DNA of 43,142 nucleotides from an uncultured Prevotellaceae bacterium. Lineage in GTDB: Bacteria; Bacteroidota; Bacteroidia; Bacteroidales; Bacteroidaceae. The position numbers and the translations under genes were made by a program. Within the stretch, counting starts at the first letter, position 1, and every line of letters starts with the position of its first letter. The notes under the pieces are model-generated. The model was given only the letters and a program-made list of their open reading frames with translations, searched no databases and had not been told where the DNA came from. The DNA lies in assembly GCA_902771785.1 (NCBI GenBank), contig CACXYH010000011.1, forward strand, positions 1-43,142, in the 5' to 3' direction. Below are positions 8,257 to 16,237 of this stretch, piece by piece.

Positions 8257-9642
8257 ATGAAGAAGATACTGACAATAGCCGCATGCTCGCTGCTTTTGAC
8301 CAGCTGCGGCCTCTACAACAAATATGAACGCCCCGACGAGGTGAACACCAAGGGGCTGATACGCGACATGGTATCAGATACCGACACGCTGGCCGTGAAT
8401 ACCGACGAGAACTTCGGCGACCTGCCCTGGCGCGAGGTGTTCACCGACCCGCAGCTGCAGAGCCTCATCCAGACGGCACTCGACAACAATACCGACCTGG
8501 CCAACGCAGCGCTCAACGTGAAGATGATGGAGGACATGCTCAAGGTGGCCAAGCTGGCCTTCCTGCCCAGCGTAGCCTTCGCCCCGCAGGGCACCATCAG
8601 CCGCGTGCAGATGGATGGCGCATCGACGTCAAAGACCTACCAGCTGCCCATCGCGGCCAGCTGGAACGTCGACCTCTTCGGCAACATCCTCTCGCAGAAA
8701 CGCTCGGCACAGATGAAGCTGCTGGCCGCGAAAGACTATCAGGTGGCTGTGAAGACCAACATCATCTGCGGCGTGGCCAACCTCTACTACACGCTCATGA
8801 TGCTCGACGAGCAGCTGGCCATCGTCACCGACATGCAGGGACTCGTCAAGGAGACCTGGGACATGATGAAGCTGCAGAAGGAACTGGGACGCGCCCGCTC
8901 TACGAGCGTGCAGAGTGCCGAGGCCAGCTACTATCAGGTGCAGGCCCAGGCCGTAGACCTGCGCAGGCAAATCCGCGAGATGGAGAACTCGATGTCGCTG
9001 CTGCTCAACGAAGCCGGACACCAGATTCCGCGCGGCAAGTTCAGCGAGCAGTCGCTGCCCACGAAGTTCGCTGCCGGCGTAGGTGCACAGCTGCTGACCA
9101 ACCGTGCCGACGTGCACGCTGCCGAGATGCAGCTGGCACAATGCTTCTACGACGTAGAGACGGCTCGCTCGCGCTTCTACCCCAACATCACCATCACGGG
9201 CAATGCCACGTTTACCAACTCAATTGGCACCATCGTCAACCCCGGCAAGTGGATTCTCTCGGCCATCGGCTCGCTGACGCAGCCCATCTTCCAGCACGGA
9301 CAGATTATTGCCGGACTGAAGGTGGCCAAGGCGCAGCAGGAGCAGGCCCTGAACACCTGGCAGAATACCATCCTGAAGGCAGGCAACGAGGTGTCGAACG
9401 CCCTGCTGGCCTACAACAGCAGCGACGAGAAGAGCCAGCTCGACGCCAAGCAGGTGGCCGTGCTGACGCAGAACGTAGAAGACACCCGCATGCTCTACAG
9501 CAGCAAGGGTAGCAGCTACCTCGAGGTCATCCAGGCTCAGACAAGCCTGCTCAACGCCCGCATCTCGAAGGTCACCGACGACTTCTCCAAGATGCAGGCC
9601 GTAGTGAACCTGTATCAGGCACTGGGAGGCGGAAGCAAATAA
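8257..9642 (+). CDS. RND outer-membrane efflux lipoprotein (TolC/OprM family)
   Basis: The exit duct of the tripartite exporter: a trimeric beta-barrel plus periplasmic alpha-barrel. From the ATG at 8257 it has 461 residues, with a lipoprotein signal (M-K-K-I-L-T-I-A-A-C ... L-L-T-S-C17). The OprM-type N-terminus (Y-x-R-P-x-x-V) and the two repeated outer-membrane-factor halves are visible, including L-P-S-V-A near residue 106, N-V-D-L-F-G, and F-Y-P-N-I-T-I-T-G in the second half. The frame is open back to 8212, inside the pump gene, but those residues look spurious and the signal peptide fixes the start at 8257, 7 bp after the pump's stop. It ends directly before the LpxA-like gene. Confidence 0.94.
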   Translation: MKKILTIAACSLLLTSCGLYNKYERPDEVNTKGLIRDMVSDTDTLAVNTDENFGDLPWREVFTDPQLQSLIQTALDNNTDLANAALNVKMMEDMLKVAKLAFLPSVAFAPQGTISRVQMDGASTSKTYQLPIAASWNVDLFGNILSQKRSAQMKLLAAKDYQVAVKTNIICGVANLYYTLMMLDEQLAIVTDMQGLVKETWDMMKLQKELGRARSTSVQSAEASYYQVQAQAVDLRRQIREMENSMSLLLNEAGHQIPRGKFSEQSLPTKFAAGVGAQLLTNRADVHAAEMQLAQCFYDVETARSRFYPNITITGNATFTNSIGTIVNPGKWILSAIGSLTQPIFQHGQIIAGLKVAKAQQEQALNTWQNTILKAGNEVSNALLAYNSSDEKSQLDAKQVAVLTQNVEDTRMLYSSKGSSYLEVIQAQTSLLNARISKVTDDFSKMQAVVNLYQALGGGSK

Positions 9643-9690
9643 ATGAAGAATTTATTCCAAACTCTAAGGTCTAAATTAACACAAAGAATT

Positions 9691-10470
9691 ATGGCAAGCG
9701 AAATTAGCCCAAGAGCCGAAATCAGCCCCAAGGCGAAAATAGGCGAAAACTGCAAGATATTCCCCTTCGTCTACATCGAGGACGACGTGGTCATCGGCGA
9801 CAACTGCATCATCTTCCCCTTCGTGAGCATCCTCAGCGGAACACGCATGGGCAAGAACAACAAGGTGCACCAGGGAAGCGTCATCGGCGCCCTGCCGCAG
9901 GACTTCGATTTCCGTGGCGAGAAATCAGAGTGCATCATCGGCGACAATAACATCATCCGCGAGAACGTAGTCATCAACCGCGCCACCCACACAAGCGGAC
10001 AGACCGTCATCGGCAACGACAACGTGCTCATGGAAGGTGCCCACATCTCGCACGACACGAAGGTGGGCAACCGCTGCGTCTTCGGCTACGGCACGAAGAT
10101 TGCGGGCGACTGCGAGATACAGGACGGCGCCATCTTCTCGTCTTCGGTCATCGAGAACGCCAAGACCCGCGTGGGTACCGGCGCTATGGTACAGGCAGGA
10201 ACAACCTTCTCGAAGGACATTCCGCCCTACATCATCGCCACCCGCAAGAACACCTACGGCGGCGTGAACGTCACCATGGGCCGCGTCTACGGCGTCGATG
10301 AAAAGACGCTGAAGCACCTGGCCAACGCCTACCGCCTCGTGTTCCACGGCAACACCTCGCTCTTCGACGCCATCAACCAGATAGCCGAGCAGGTGCCTGA
10401 TGGTCCCGAACTGCGCAACGTGCTCAACTTCCTGCGCACCACGAAGCTGGGCATCATTGCGAAGATGTAG
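9691..10470 (+). CDS. LpxA-like UDP-GlcNAc acyltransferase paralogue
   Basis: A left-handed beta-helix acyltransferase of 259 residues with hexapeptide repeats over about residues 1-180 and an LpxA-type alpha-helical C-terminus (A-N-A-Y-R-L-V-F). LpxA adds the first O-acyl chain in lipid A synthesis. The segment G-A-H118-I-S-H121-D aligns with E. coli LpxA A-H122-I-A-H125-D, so the catalytic base is kept. But by my hand alignment the positions of H144 and H160 hold D140 and N156, and the region after the helix (N-T-Y-G-G-V-N-V) also differs, so acyl chain or substrate may have changed. Upstream in-frame ATG at 9643 overlaps nothing but adds 16 unconserved residues. It sits alone after the efflux operon, not with lpxD/lpxC/fabZ, so it is probably a second copy. 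Confidence 0.82.
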   Translation: MASEISPRAEISPKAKIGENCKIFPFVYIEDDVVIGDNCIIFPFVSILSGTRMGKNNKVHQGSVIGALPQDFDFRGEKSECIIGDNNIIRENVVINRATHTSGQTVIGNDNVLMEGAHISHDTKVGNRCVFGYGTKIAGDCEIQDGAIFSSSVIENAKTRVGTGAMVQAGTTFSKDIPPYIIATRKNTYGGVNVTMGRVYGVDEKTLKHLANAYRLVFHGNTSLFDAINQIAEQVPDGPELRNVLNFLRTTKLGIIAKM

Positions 10471-10496
10471 CGAACTGACCCCAAAGCTTACGACAA

Positions 10497-10560
10497 CGGT
10501 CAGCGAAACATGCTACCGACAAGAGGCGAGTTGACCCGCTGACCGCGAAAAGATTTTTTT
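10497..10560 (+). terminator. Candidate terminator after the efflux/lpxA-like operon
   Basis: CGGTCAGCG (10497-10505) and CGCTGACCG (10537-10545) are a perfect 9-bp inverted repeat with a 31-nt loop, followed after 8 nt by seven T (10554-10560). The long loop makes it a weaker case than a classic terminator. Confidence 0.5.
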
Positions 10561-10607
10561 GTTTGTTTCTGAAACCACCTATATATATAGTGGTTTCAGA
10601 AACAAAC
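10561..10607. repeat. Perfect 18-bp inverted repeat
   Basis: The arm at 10561-10578 (GTTTGTTTCTGAAACCAC) is exactly complementary to 10590-10607, with an 11-nt AT-rich loop (CTATATATATA). It lies between convergent genes, which suggests a two-way transcription stop, but neither side carries a following T run: the T run at 10554-10560 lies before it on the plus strand. Alternatives are a protein-binding palindrome or a remnant mobile-element end. Confidence 0.8.
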
Positions 10608-10645
10608 GAATAAACCGCCCACCTCCCAACCTCATTCTATCATAG

Positions 10646-10800
10646 TCGAAGTGCCCCTTTGGCAGGGTTGAAGTGCCCCTTCGACCACCCTCAAGTGCCG
10701 CTTCAGCCACCCTCAAGTGCCGCTTCAACCACCCTCAAGTGCCGCTTCAACCACCCTCAAGTGCCGCTTCAACTACCTTAAAGGGGAACTTCAGCCCAGC
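10646..10800. repeat. Intergenic tandem array 2, 22-bp period
   Basis: Units beginning TCAAGTGCCGCTTCAACCAC start at 10691, 10713, 10735 and 10757, exactly 22 bp apart and nearly identical. Degenerate units extend it to 10669 and 10646 upstream and to 10779 downstream. It fills the gap between the convergent LpxA-like and glycosidase genes. The period, but not the sequence, matches array 1. Confidence 0.85.
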
Positions 10801-10811
10801 CAAAGTTCCCC
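10783..10811 (-). terminator. Hairpin after the glycosidase gene
   Basis: GGGGAACTT (10783-10791) pairs with AAGTTCCCC (10803-10811) across 11 nt. On the minus strand it lies 25 bp after the glycosidase stop and is followed by TTTAAGG, only a weak T run. It overlaps the last degenerate unit of the 22-bp array. Confidence 0.5.
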
Positions 10812-10836
10812 CTGTAGTACTTTAATCGCTTAAATC

Positions 10837-13518
10837 TTACTTCACTACAACCTTCCGGTTGTTCTCAATGACGATGCCGCGCTGTGCAGCAGTGGCTTTG
10901 CGTCCGTCAAGGGTATAGCGTGTGGCTGGAGCAGCATCGGCTGCCGGAGCATCGATGCCACTGGTATCGTCATTAGCCAGGGCCTTTACGGCTTCGGCAT
11001 CGAGCGCATAGTTGAAGATGCGCACGTCGGCCACGTAGGCCTTCAGCGGAGCATCGCTGGCATACTGGCTGCGCCCGATGTAGTTGAGCACGGGGTGAAT
11101 GTCGCTCGGACGAATGGTGATGCCCGTCGTGCTGGCCACCTCCTCGCCATCAAGATAGATGGCCGTGCGCTCGCGTCCCAGCGTTACCGTCACGTGCTTC
11201 CACTGTATCAGCGGCATACGGGCGGTGCAGTCGAGCACCTGTTCGTCGCCACCGTTCTTGAGGGCCAGCCGCATCACGTTATTGCCGTTGGCCGGTGTCA
11301 GGAAGATATAGCGGTCGGTGCCGCTGCCAAAGTCGAAGATGCGCTGCCAGCGATTGGTGGAGTTGCGCCAGTTGACCCACATCGAGATGGTCAGCTCGTC
11401 GCAGTCGGCCACCTCGTAGGGCAGCTGCACGTAGCTCGTGCCGTAGCCCAGGTTGAGCGCTTTCTCGCCGTCGTGCGGTCCGTTGGTATAGACAGGAGCC
11501 TGGTGGCTGGCAGCATCGAAGAGGTTGACACTCTCGTCCTGCAGCGTCTCGTTCAGCGTCCAGCGCGCCATCAGGCCCTGCTCGCCCGTGGGCTGAGCCT
11601 CGGCCGTCTCAGAGCATTCCGACTGGTTCTGTGCGCGGTCGATGGCCTTCACCTTATATATATATGCGATGCCCTGACGGCAAGTATTGTCGACGAAGGT
11701 GGTCGACGTCAGCTCTCGGGCTATCGTGTTCCACTGACCCGAAGCCTTCTCGGCCCGCAACAGCATGTAGCCCTCCACGTCGCTTTCCGTGTTGGGCGTC
11801 CAGCTCAGCTTGACCGATGCCTGCTGTGCCTCGGCCGTCAGTCCTTCGGGCTTGGCAGGGGCTGTGGTCTCATAAGTCACGTCGACAGGCAGCAGGCGCC
11901 ACAGCTGCCGGCCCCGCAGGTTCTCGGGCTGCAAGACATTGGTGCGCACGTTGGTTCCGCTGCTGCGCGAGTCGGAGGCAGCACTTAGGTAGAGGGCCGT
12001 CAGTCGGTTGCGAATGTAGTAGTAGCCATTGCCGGCATACTCCAGATACCACTGCTCGTTCTTGTCCGACTGTTCGAACTTGTCGTAGGCAATCACGTTG
12101 GCATTGTCCAGCGGCGAGTTGTCGAGCACGTTCATACGCATCTGCCGGTTGTTGGTCGACTCGATGTCGTAGAAGCTGTAGTCGCCACCCGTGCGGGGAT
12201 TGCAAAAGCGGATGTTCCAGTTCTGGTTCTTCGTGGCCCCGGGCTTCTGCAGCACGATGTTGCCCGACGAATAGGCCACGACGGTCTCGGTGTTCTTATT
12301 GACGATGCGATAGGTTCCGTTGATGGCGCTGGGGGGAACATCGTCGCCCCAGGTCACGTCGATCACGCGCTCGGCATTGGTCTGTCCGGTCTGGTAGCCC
12401 GTACCGCCAGGAATCTGCATGCGCAACTCGCGCACCGGTCCGCGGCCGTCGTAGTACACCTCCCGGTCGAGCGACAGCAACTGATAGTCGGCAGTATTGG
12501 CTTGGCGCTCAGACGAGCCGATGAAAGCCTTCACACGGCCGTCGTCGTGCTGATAGACCGAGGCCGACGTCCAGCTGCTGCGGTGCTCGGCATAGGCCAG
12601 ACGGCGCCCGTGCCGGCTGATGTCGCAGAACTCGCCGCGGGCCCGGCTGTCGAAGCCCCACCAGATGCCCACCGTCATGCCATACTCCAGACCTATCATG
12701 GCCTCGGCCACGTTGTGCATCTCGTCGTTGTAGCCCACCTTTCCGTCCTCTTGCAGCTGCTGGTAGTACTTGATATAGTTGGCCATCGAGCCGGCCAGCT
12801 GATGGGTGTTGCCCCAGTCGTAGTACTGCTTTCCGCCGTTGTACCACTCGAGCGCCTTGTCGTTGTTCAGCGTGTTGCCACCCACGATGGCGATGTCCTT
12901 GCAGCGAGGGAAACTCTCCTTCAGCAACTTGGCCACGTCGCGGCTCTTGCTGACGGTGGCCCCCTCCTCTACCGTCCAGTAGTCGGGCTCGTTGAAGGGC
13001 GATATGCCCACGATGGGGTGCTTCGTATTCTGCTGCATCCAGTGCACGTGGCTATTGATATTGGTAGCCCATCGCTGCACGTTAGCGCTCTTGTTCTTCA
13101 CGAAGTATTCGTCGGCACCAGCCTCCTGGTCGGCCGTGAAGACGAGCGGCAGCTCCGGATTGACGATGTCGAAGATGCTACTGCGCTGACGGAGATATCT
13201 GATAGCATCGCTGCTCAGCACGGAGTCGCCCGTCAGCGCCTTGTCGAAGCGATAGGCCGTACGGCCGATGCCCACGTTCTCCTTGCCCATGTGGTTCACG
13301 CCGCAGCGCAGGTTGCGGTCCCATATCCAGGCCTGGTCGAGTCCCCAGGTGGGATTGAAGCGCCGGCCTTCGCTTTGGGTCGAGAAGGGCAGCGTCACCT
13401 GCGCTATCGTGTCGGCCTGCAAGTAGAGGCTCGACGATATGCGTTCGTCGTTTTGTGCCGAGGCCGTCAGGCTGCATCCCAGCACGACGACCGACAATAG
13501 CTTCTTGTTTAGTTTCAT
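10837..13518 (-). CDS. Secreted multidomain glycoside hydrolase candidate (NEP barrel, ricin lectin, FN3, LamG)
   Basis: An 893-residue exported protein. Signal peptide at residues 1-22. Residues ~35-380 look like a clan-A type TIM barrel: N176-E177-P178 in S-P-F-N-E-P-D-Y-W is the usual acid/base motif, and E266 in N-D-E-M-H-N, 89 residues on, is a plausible nucleophile. The pattern G-N-T-H-Q-L-A-G-S and the Q-T-N-A-E-R-V stretch are distinctive, but I cannot place it in a named GH family. Then come a ricin-type beta-trefoil (~385-540), a fibronectin type III domain (~555-645), a LamG-like jelly roll (~650-850) and a C-terminal tail (Y-T-L-D-G-R-K ... V-V-V-K) like type IX sorting tails. Likely cleaves a plant or host glycan outside the cell; substrate unknown. 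It follows cca by 27 bp and may share its transcript. Confidence 0.8.
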   Translation of the reverse strand: MKLNKKLLSVVVLGCSLTASAQNDERISSSLYLQADTIAQVTLPFSTQSEGRRFNPTWGLDQAWIWDRNLRCGVNHMGKENVGIGRTAYRFDKALTGDSVLSSDAIRYLRQRSSIFDIVNPELPLVFTADQEAGADEYFVKNKSANVQRWATNINSHVHWMQQNTKHPIVGISPFNEPDYWTVEEGATVSKSRDVAKLLKESFPRCKDIAIVGGNTLNNDKALEWYNGGKQYYDWGNTHQLAGSMANYIKYYQQLQEDGKVGYNDEMHNVAEAMIGLEYGMTVGIWWGFDSRARGEFCDISRHGRRLAYAEHRSSWTSASVYQHDDGRVKAFIGSSERQANTADYQLLSLDREVYYDGRGPVRELRMQIPGGTGYQTGQTNAERVIDVTWGDDVPPSAINGTYRIVNKNTETVVAYSSGNIVLQKPGATKNQNWNIRFCNPRTGGDYSFYDIESTNNRQMRMNVLDNSPLDNANVIAYDKFEQSDKNEQWYLEYAGNGYYYIRNRLTALYLSAASDSRSSGTNVRTNVLQPENLRGRQLWRLLPVDVTYETTAPAKPEGLTAEAQQASVKLSWTPNTESDVEGYMLLRAEKASGQWNTIARELTSTTFVDNTCRQGIAYIYKVKAIDRAQNQSECSETAEAQPTGEQGLMARWTLNETLQDESVNLFDAASHQAPVYTNGPHDGEKALNLGYGTSYVQLPYEVADCDELTISMWVNWRNSTNRWQRIFDFGSGTDRYIFLTPANGNNVMRLALKNGGDEQVLDCTARMPLIQWKHVTVTLGRERTAIYLDGEEVASTTGITIRPSDIHPVLNYIGRSQYASDAPLKAYVADVRIFNYALDAEAVKALANDDTSGIDAPAADAAPATRYTLDGRKATAAQRGIVIENNRKVVVK

Positions 13519-13545
13519 AACTGTATCTGGTTTTTAGTTCCTTAT

Positions 13546-14994
13546 TCACTTTGCATTCGCTACAGGCTCAAGGCCCATCTCGCGGGCTTTGCCGATGAGC
13601 AGCTGCATGAGCGGCTCGCGCTCGTTCTCCACACGGTTGTCGAGCACAGCGTCTTTCAGCGTCTGCTTCAGGGTGCCCACCTCGCGACTGGGCTTCAGTC
13701 CGAACATCTCCATGATTTCGTTGCCGTCGATGACTGGCTGCAGGAGTCGCTTGTAGTCTTTCTCCTTGAGGTCGGCCAGCTTTTCGCGCACCATGCGGAA
13801 GTTCTCCAGGAATATTTTCTTCTTCCCCTCATTCTTGCTGGTGATGTCGGCCTCGCAGAGCGTCATCAGGTCGTCGATGTCGTCGCCCGCATCATTCAGC
13901 AGCCGGCGCACGGCCGAGTCGGTCACCTCGCTGTCGGCTATCACCTGCGGACGCATGTGCAGGTCGACAAGCTTCTGCACGTACTTCATCTCCGGCCCCA
14001 TCGGCAACTTCAGCCTGCGAAACAGCTCGGGCACCATCTTTGCCCCCACGAAGTTATGGTTATGGAAAGTCCAGCCCGCAGCCGGGTCCCACCGCTTTGT
14101 CTTCGTCTTGCCGATGTCGTGGAGCAGAGCCGCCCAGCGCAGGTAGAGCTGAGCTCCCTGCTCTGTACGGCATACGTTCTCGAGCACCTCCAGCGTATGA
14201 TAAAAGTTGTTCTTATGGCCCCGGCCGTTCTTCTGCTCCACAATATCGAGGGCCGCCACTTCGGGCAAGATGATATTGAGCAGGCCGCAGCGCTGCAAGT
14301 CGACGAACCCCTTGCTGGGGTGTGGTGACATCATTATCTTGTTCAGTTCCACCTCAATGCGTTCGCCGCTCACAATCTTGATGCGGTCGGCCATACGCTC
14401 CAGTGCCTCGAAAGTCTCGTCCTCAATCTGGAAATTCAGTTGCGTGGCAAAGCGAATGCAACGCATCATGCGCAGCGGGTCGTCGCTGAACGTGATGCCG
14501 GGCTCCAGAGGCGTGGCTATGATGCCATCCTCCAGGTCGGCCAGTCCGTTGAAAGGGTCTACGAGTTCGCCGAAACGGTTCTTGTTCAGGCAGATGGCCA
14601 TCGCATTGATGGTGAAGTCGCGACGGTTCTGGTCGTCTTCCAGCGTCCCGTCCTCGACGATGGGCTTGCGTGAGTCGTGGCTGTAGCTTTCGCGGCGGGC
14701 CCCCACGAACTCAATCTCCTGGTCGTTATACTTCACCTGCGCCGTGCCGAAATTCTTGAACACGGAAAGATGCGCATGCCGTCCGAGCCTCTTCTTCAGC
14801 GCTGAAGCCACTGCAATTCCACTACCTACAACCACTACGTCTATGTCGTCGGAAGGACGCTCCAAGAAGATGTCGCGCACATAGCCACCCACGACATAGC
14901 ACTCCACGCCCATATCGTCGGCAACATCGCCTATCAAATGAAAGACCTCCCGGTTAAGTAATTCTGCCAGTTCGTCGTCTGAATATAATTTCAT
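13546..14994 (-). CDS. cca: CCA-adding tRNA nucleotidyltransferase with HD domain
   Basis: Adds or repairs the 3'-CCA end of tRNAs in the cytoplasm. The 482-residue protein has the class II head: G36-G37-x-V-R-D then the metal-binding D50-x-D52 in D-D-I-D-V-V-V-V-G, the R-R-D-F-T-I-N-A-M motif (residues 124-132) and the D-D-P-L-R-M-M-R-C-I-R-F nucleotide-selecting segment (171-182). An HD phosphohydrolase domain follows, with H266, H292 and D293 (L-H-D-I-G-K). Bacteroidetes enzymes of this form are often annotated polyA polymerase or CCA enzyme with HD domain; the sequence cannot by itself separate CCA-addition from A-addition, but the former is much more common. A -7 box lies 23 bp upstream of its start. 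Confidence 0.93.
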   Translation of the reverse strand: MKLYSDDELAELLNREVFHLIGDVADDMGVECYVVGGYVRDIFLERPSDDIDVVVVGSGIAVASALKKRLGRHAHLSVFKNFGTAQVKYNDQEIEFVGARRESYSHDSRKPIVEDGTLEDDQNRRDFTINAMAICLNKNRFGELVDPFNGLADLEDGIIATPLEPGITFSDDPLRMMRCIRFATQLNFQIEDETFEALERMADRIKIVSGERIEVELNKIMMSPHPSKGFVDLQRCGLLNIILPEVAALDIVEQKNGRGHKNNFYHTLEVLENVCRTEQGAQLYLRWAALLHDIGKTKTKRWDPAAGWTFHNHNFVGAKMVPELFRRLKLPMGPEMKYVQKLVDLHMRPQVIADSEVTDSAVRRLLNDAGDDIDDLMTLCEADITSKNEGKKKIFLENFRMVREKLADLKEKDYKRLLQPVIDGNEIMEMFGLKPSREVGTLKQTLKDAVLDNRVENEREPLMQLLIGKAREMGLEPVANAK

Positions 14995-15016
14995 GTGTAT
15001 ACAGATGATTTGCGTG

Positions 15017-15024
15017 CAAAGGTA
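15017..15024 (-). promoter_or_regulatory. -7 box for cca
   Basis: On the minus strand, TACCTTTG matches the Bacteroidetes -7 element and ends 22 nt before the ATG at 14994. I see no good TTTG at the -33 distance. Confidence 0.5.
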
Positions 15025-15070
15025 CGAAATATTTCTGAAAGAGAAGACACCTACATTCAGAAAAAGTTAG

Positions 15071-15078
15071 TACCTTTG
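15071..15078 (+). promoter_or_regulatory. -7 box for the coiled-coil lipoprotein gene
   Basis: TACCTTTG on the plus strand, 31 nt before the ATG at 15110. The -33 element is not clear. It faces away from the cca -7 box, from which it is 46 bp apart, so this is a compact divergent promoter region. Confidence 0.5.
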
Positions 15079-15109
15079 CCGCAAATTATCATTATAATAA
15101 AGCGCACAC

Positions 15110-15592
15110 ATGAAGAAAATGCTCTATGCAATAGCAATCCTACTGGCTGCAGCAGCATGCAGTCAGCAACCCGAGCACCAGGCACAGGCTCTGCTCGACG
15201 AAGCACGCACGGCCCTGGAACAGAACGAATATCAGACAGCCTTAACCCTCGTCGACTCGCTGAGCCGCACCTATCCCAAGGCTTTCGACCAGCGGCACGA
15301 GGCACTGAAGCTCAAGCAGGAGGCAGCCCTAAAGCAAGCCCAGCAGGAGCTGGCGGCAGTCGACAGCATGCTGGAGGCCGTGAAGCGGCGCCACGATGCC
15401 CAGCACCAATACGTCATGGAACACGCCACAACGCTGAAGAACGATGCCCCCGAAGTGCTGGAACTGAACCGGCTGCGCCTGCAGCGCGACTCCCTGCAAG
15501 TGGCGTTCGATGCCCTCTGCGGCAAAATCAAGTACATCCACCGCAAGCAGGAGCAGCAAGCAGAAGACGCTAACCAACAGGAAAAGCGCTGA
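15110..15592 (+). CDS. Small coiled-coil lipoprotein, function unknown
   Basis: A 160-residue protein with a lipoprotein signal peptide (L-A-A-A-A-C17) and then an almost entirely helical, charged and Q/E/A-rich body. Residues ~22-60 look like a TPR-like helical pair (A-R-T-A-L-E-Q-N-E-Y-Q-T-A-L); residues ~65-155 look like a coiled coil. It would be anchored in the envelope. I do not recognise a named family; similar small lipoproteins occur beside DUF1599/tpiA clusters in Bacteroidetes, but that is memory, not shown here. It is flanked by its own promoter box and a terminator-like hairpin, so it is probably transcribed alone. Confidence 0.8.
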   Translation: MKKMLYAIAILLAAAACSQQPEHQAQALLDEARTALEQNEYQTALTLVDSLSRTYPKAFDQRHEALKLKQEAALKQAQQELAAVDSMLEAVKRRHDAQHQYVMEHATTLKNDAPEVLELNRLRLQRDSLQVAFDALCGKIKYIHRKQEQQAEDANQQEKR

Positions 15593-15599
15593 AATGAGG

Positions 15600-15637
15600 A
15601 CGCGCTAAATCAAGGAAAAATACAGATAGCGCGTTTT
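15600..15637 (+). terminator. Terminator-like hairpin
   Basis: ACGCGCTA (15600-15607) pairs with TAGCGCGT (15627-15634), loop 19 nt, running into TTTT. It starts 7 bp after the lipoprotein stop and ends 13 bp before the next promoter. Confidence 0.55.
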
Positions 15638-15650
15638 AAGGAGCCGAATA

Positions 15651-15682
15651 TTTGGCTGTTTCGCAAGAATTGAGTAACTTTG
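15651..15682 (+). promoter_or_regulatory. Promoter of the DUF1599-tpi-folE operon (near-leaderless)
   Basis: TTTG (15651-15654), a 20-bp spacer, then TAACTTTG (15675-15682), a full match to the Bacteroidetes pattern. Only 9 nt separate the box from the ATG at 15692, so the transcript should have a leader of a few nucleotides at most. The yqiA-like gene at 35527 shows the same 9-nt spacing. Confidence 0.75.
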
Positions 15683-15691
15683 CAGGCTGAT

Positions 15692-16237
15692 ATGGATAAG
15701 TTCGAAAAGACAAACAAAGAGTTCGAGGCTGCTGTCAGCGAGTGTCGCGAATTGTTCGAAAAGAAGCTGCACGACTACCGTGCATCATGGCGAATCCTGC
15801 GCCCACAGTCGCTTACCGACCAGCTGTTCATCAAAGCCAAGCGCATACGCCAGCTGGAAATCACGGGCTGCTCGCTTGTGGGCGAAGGCATCAGACCGGA
15901 GTTCATCGGACTCATCAACTACGGCATCGTGGGCCTCATCCAACTGGAGCGCGGCTTCGCCGATACAGTAGACATGAGCAACGAAGAGGCCATGAGCCTG
16001 TACGACCGCTATGCCCAAGAGGCGCTGGAGCTGATGAAGCGCAAGAACCACGACTACGACGAAGCGTGGCGAGGCATGCGCGTAAGTTCTTACACGGACT
16101 TAATCCTAACGAAGATAGAGCGTATCAAGGAAATAGAGAACCTGAGCGGAGCTACGCTGGTGAGCGAAGGCATTGATGCCAACTACATGGACATCATCAA
16201 CTACTCGGTGTTCGGACTAATAAAGCTGAAGGAGTGA
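15692..16237 (+). CDS. DUF1599 protein (internally duplicated)
   Basis: A 181-residue cytoplasmic protein of the DUF1599 family (Pfam PF07659, also listed as a nucleotide-modification-associated domain; function unknown). It consists of two homologous halves: [13 protein letters not shown] ... [13 protein letters not shown] ... L-V-G-E-G-I ... I-N-Y-G-I-V-G-L-I, and again from [13 protein letters not shown]. The paired H-D-Y and E-G-I motifs suggest a helical, dUTPase/MazG-like fold, but that is inference. The frame is open upstream to a TTG at 15680, inside the promoter box; the ATG at 15692 is the start. Its stop overlaps the GTG start of the next gene by 4 nt. Confidence 0.9.
   Translation: MDKFEKTNKEFEAAVSECRELFEKKLHDYRASWRILRPQSLTDQLFIKAKRIRQLEITGCSLVGEGIRPEFIGLINYGIVGLIQLERGFADTVDMSNEEAMSLYDRYAQEALELMKRKNHDYDEAWRGMRVSSYTDLILTKIERIKEIENLSGATLVSEGIDANYMDIINYSVFGLIKLKE

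Noticed and set aside
10646-10800. 22-bp array as a CRISPR or coding repeat
   Set aside because: Units are contiguous with no unique spacers, and 22 bp does not keep reading frame.
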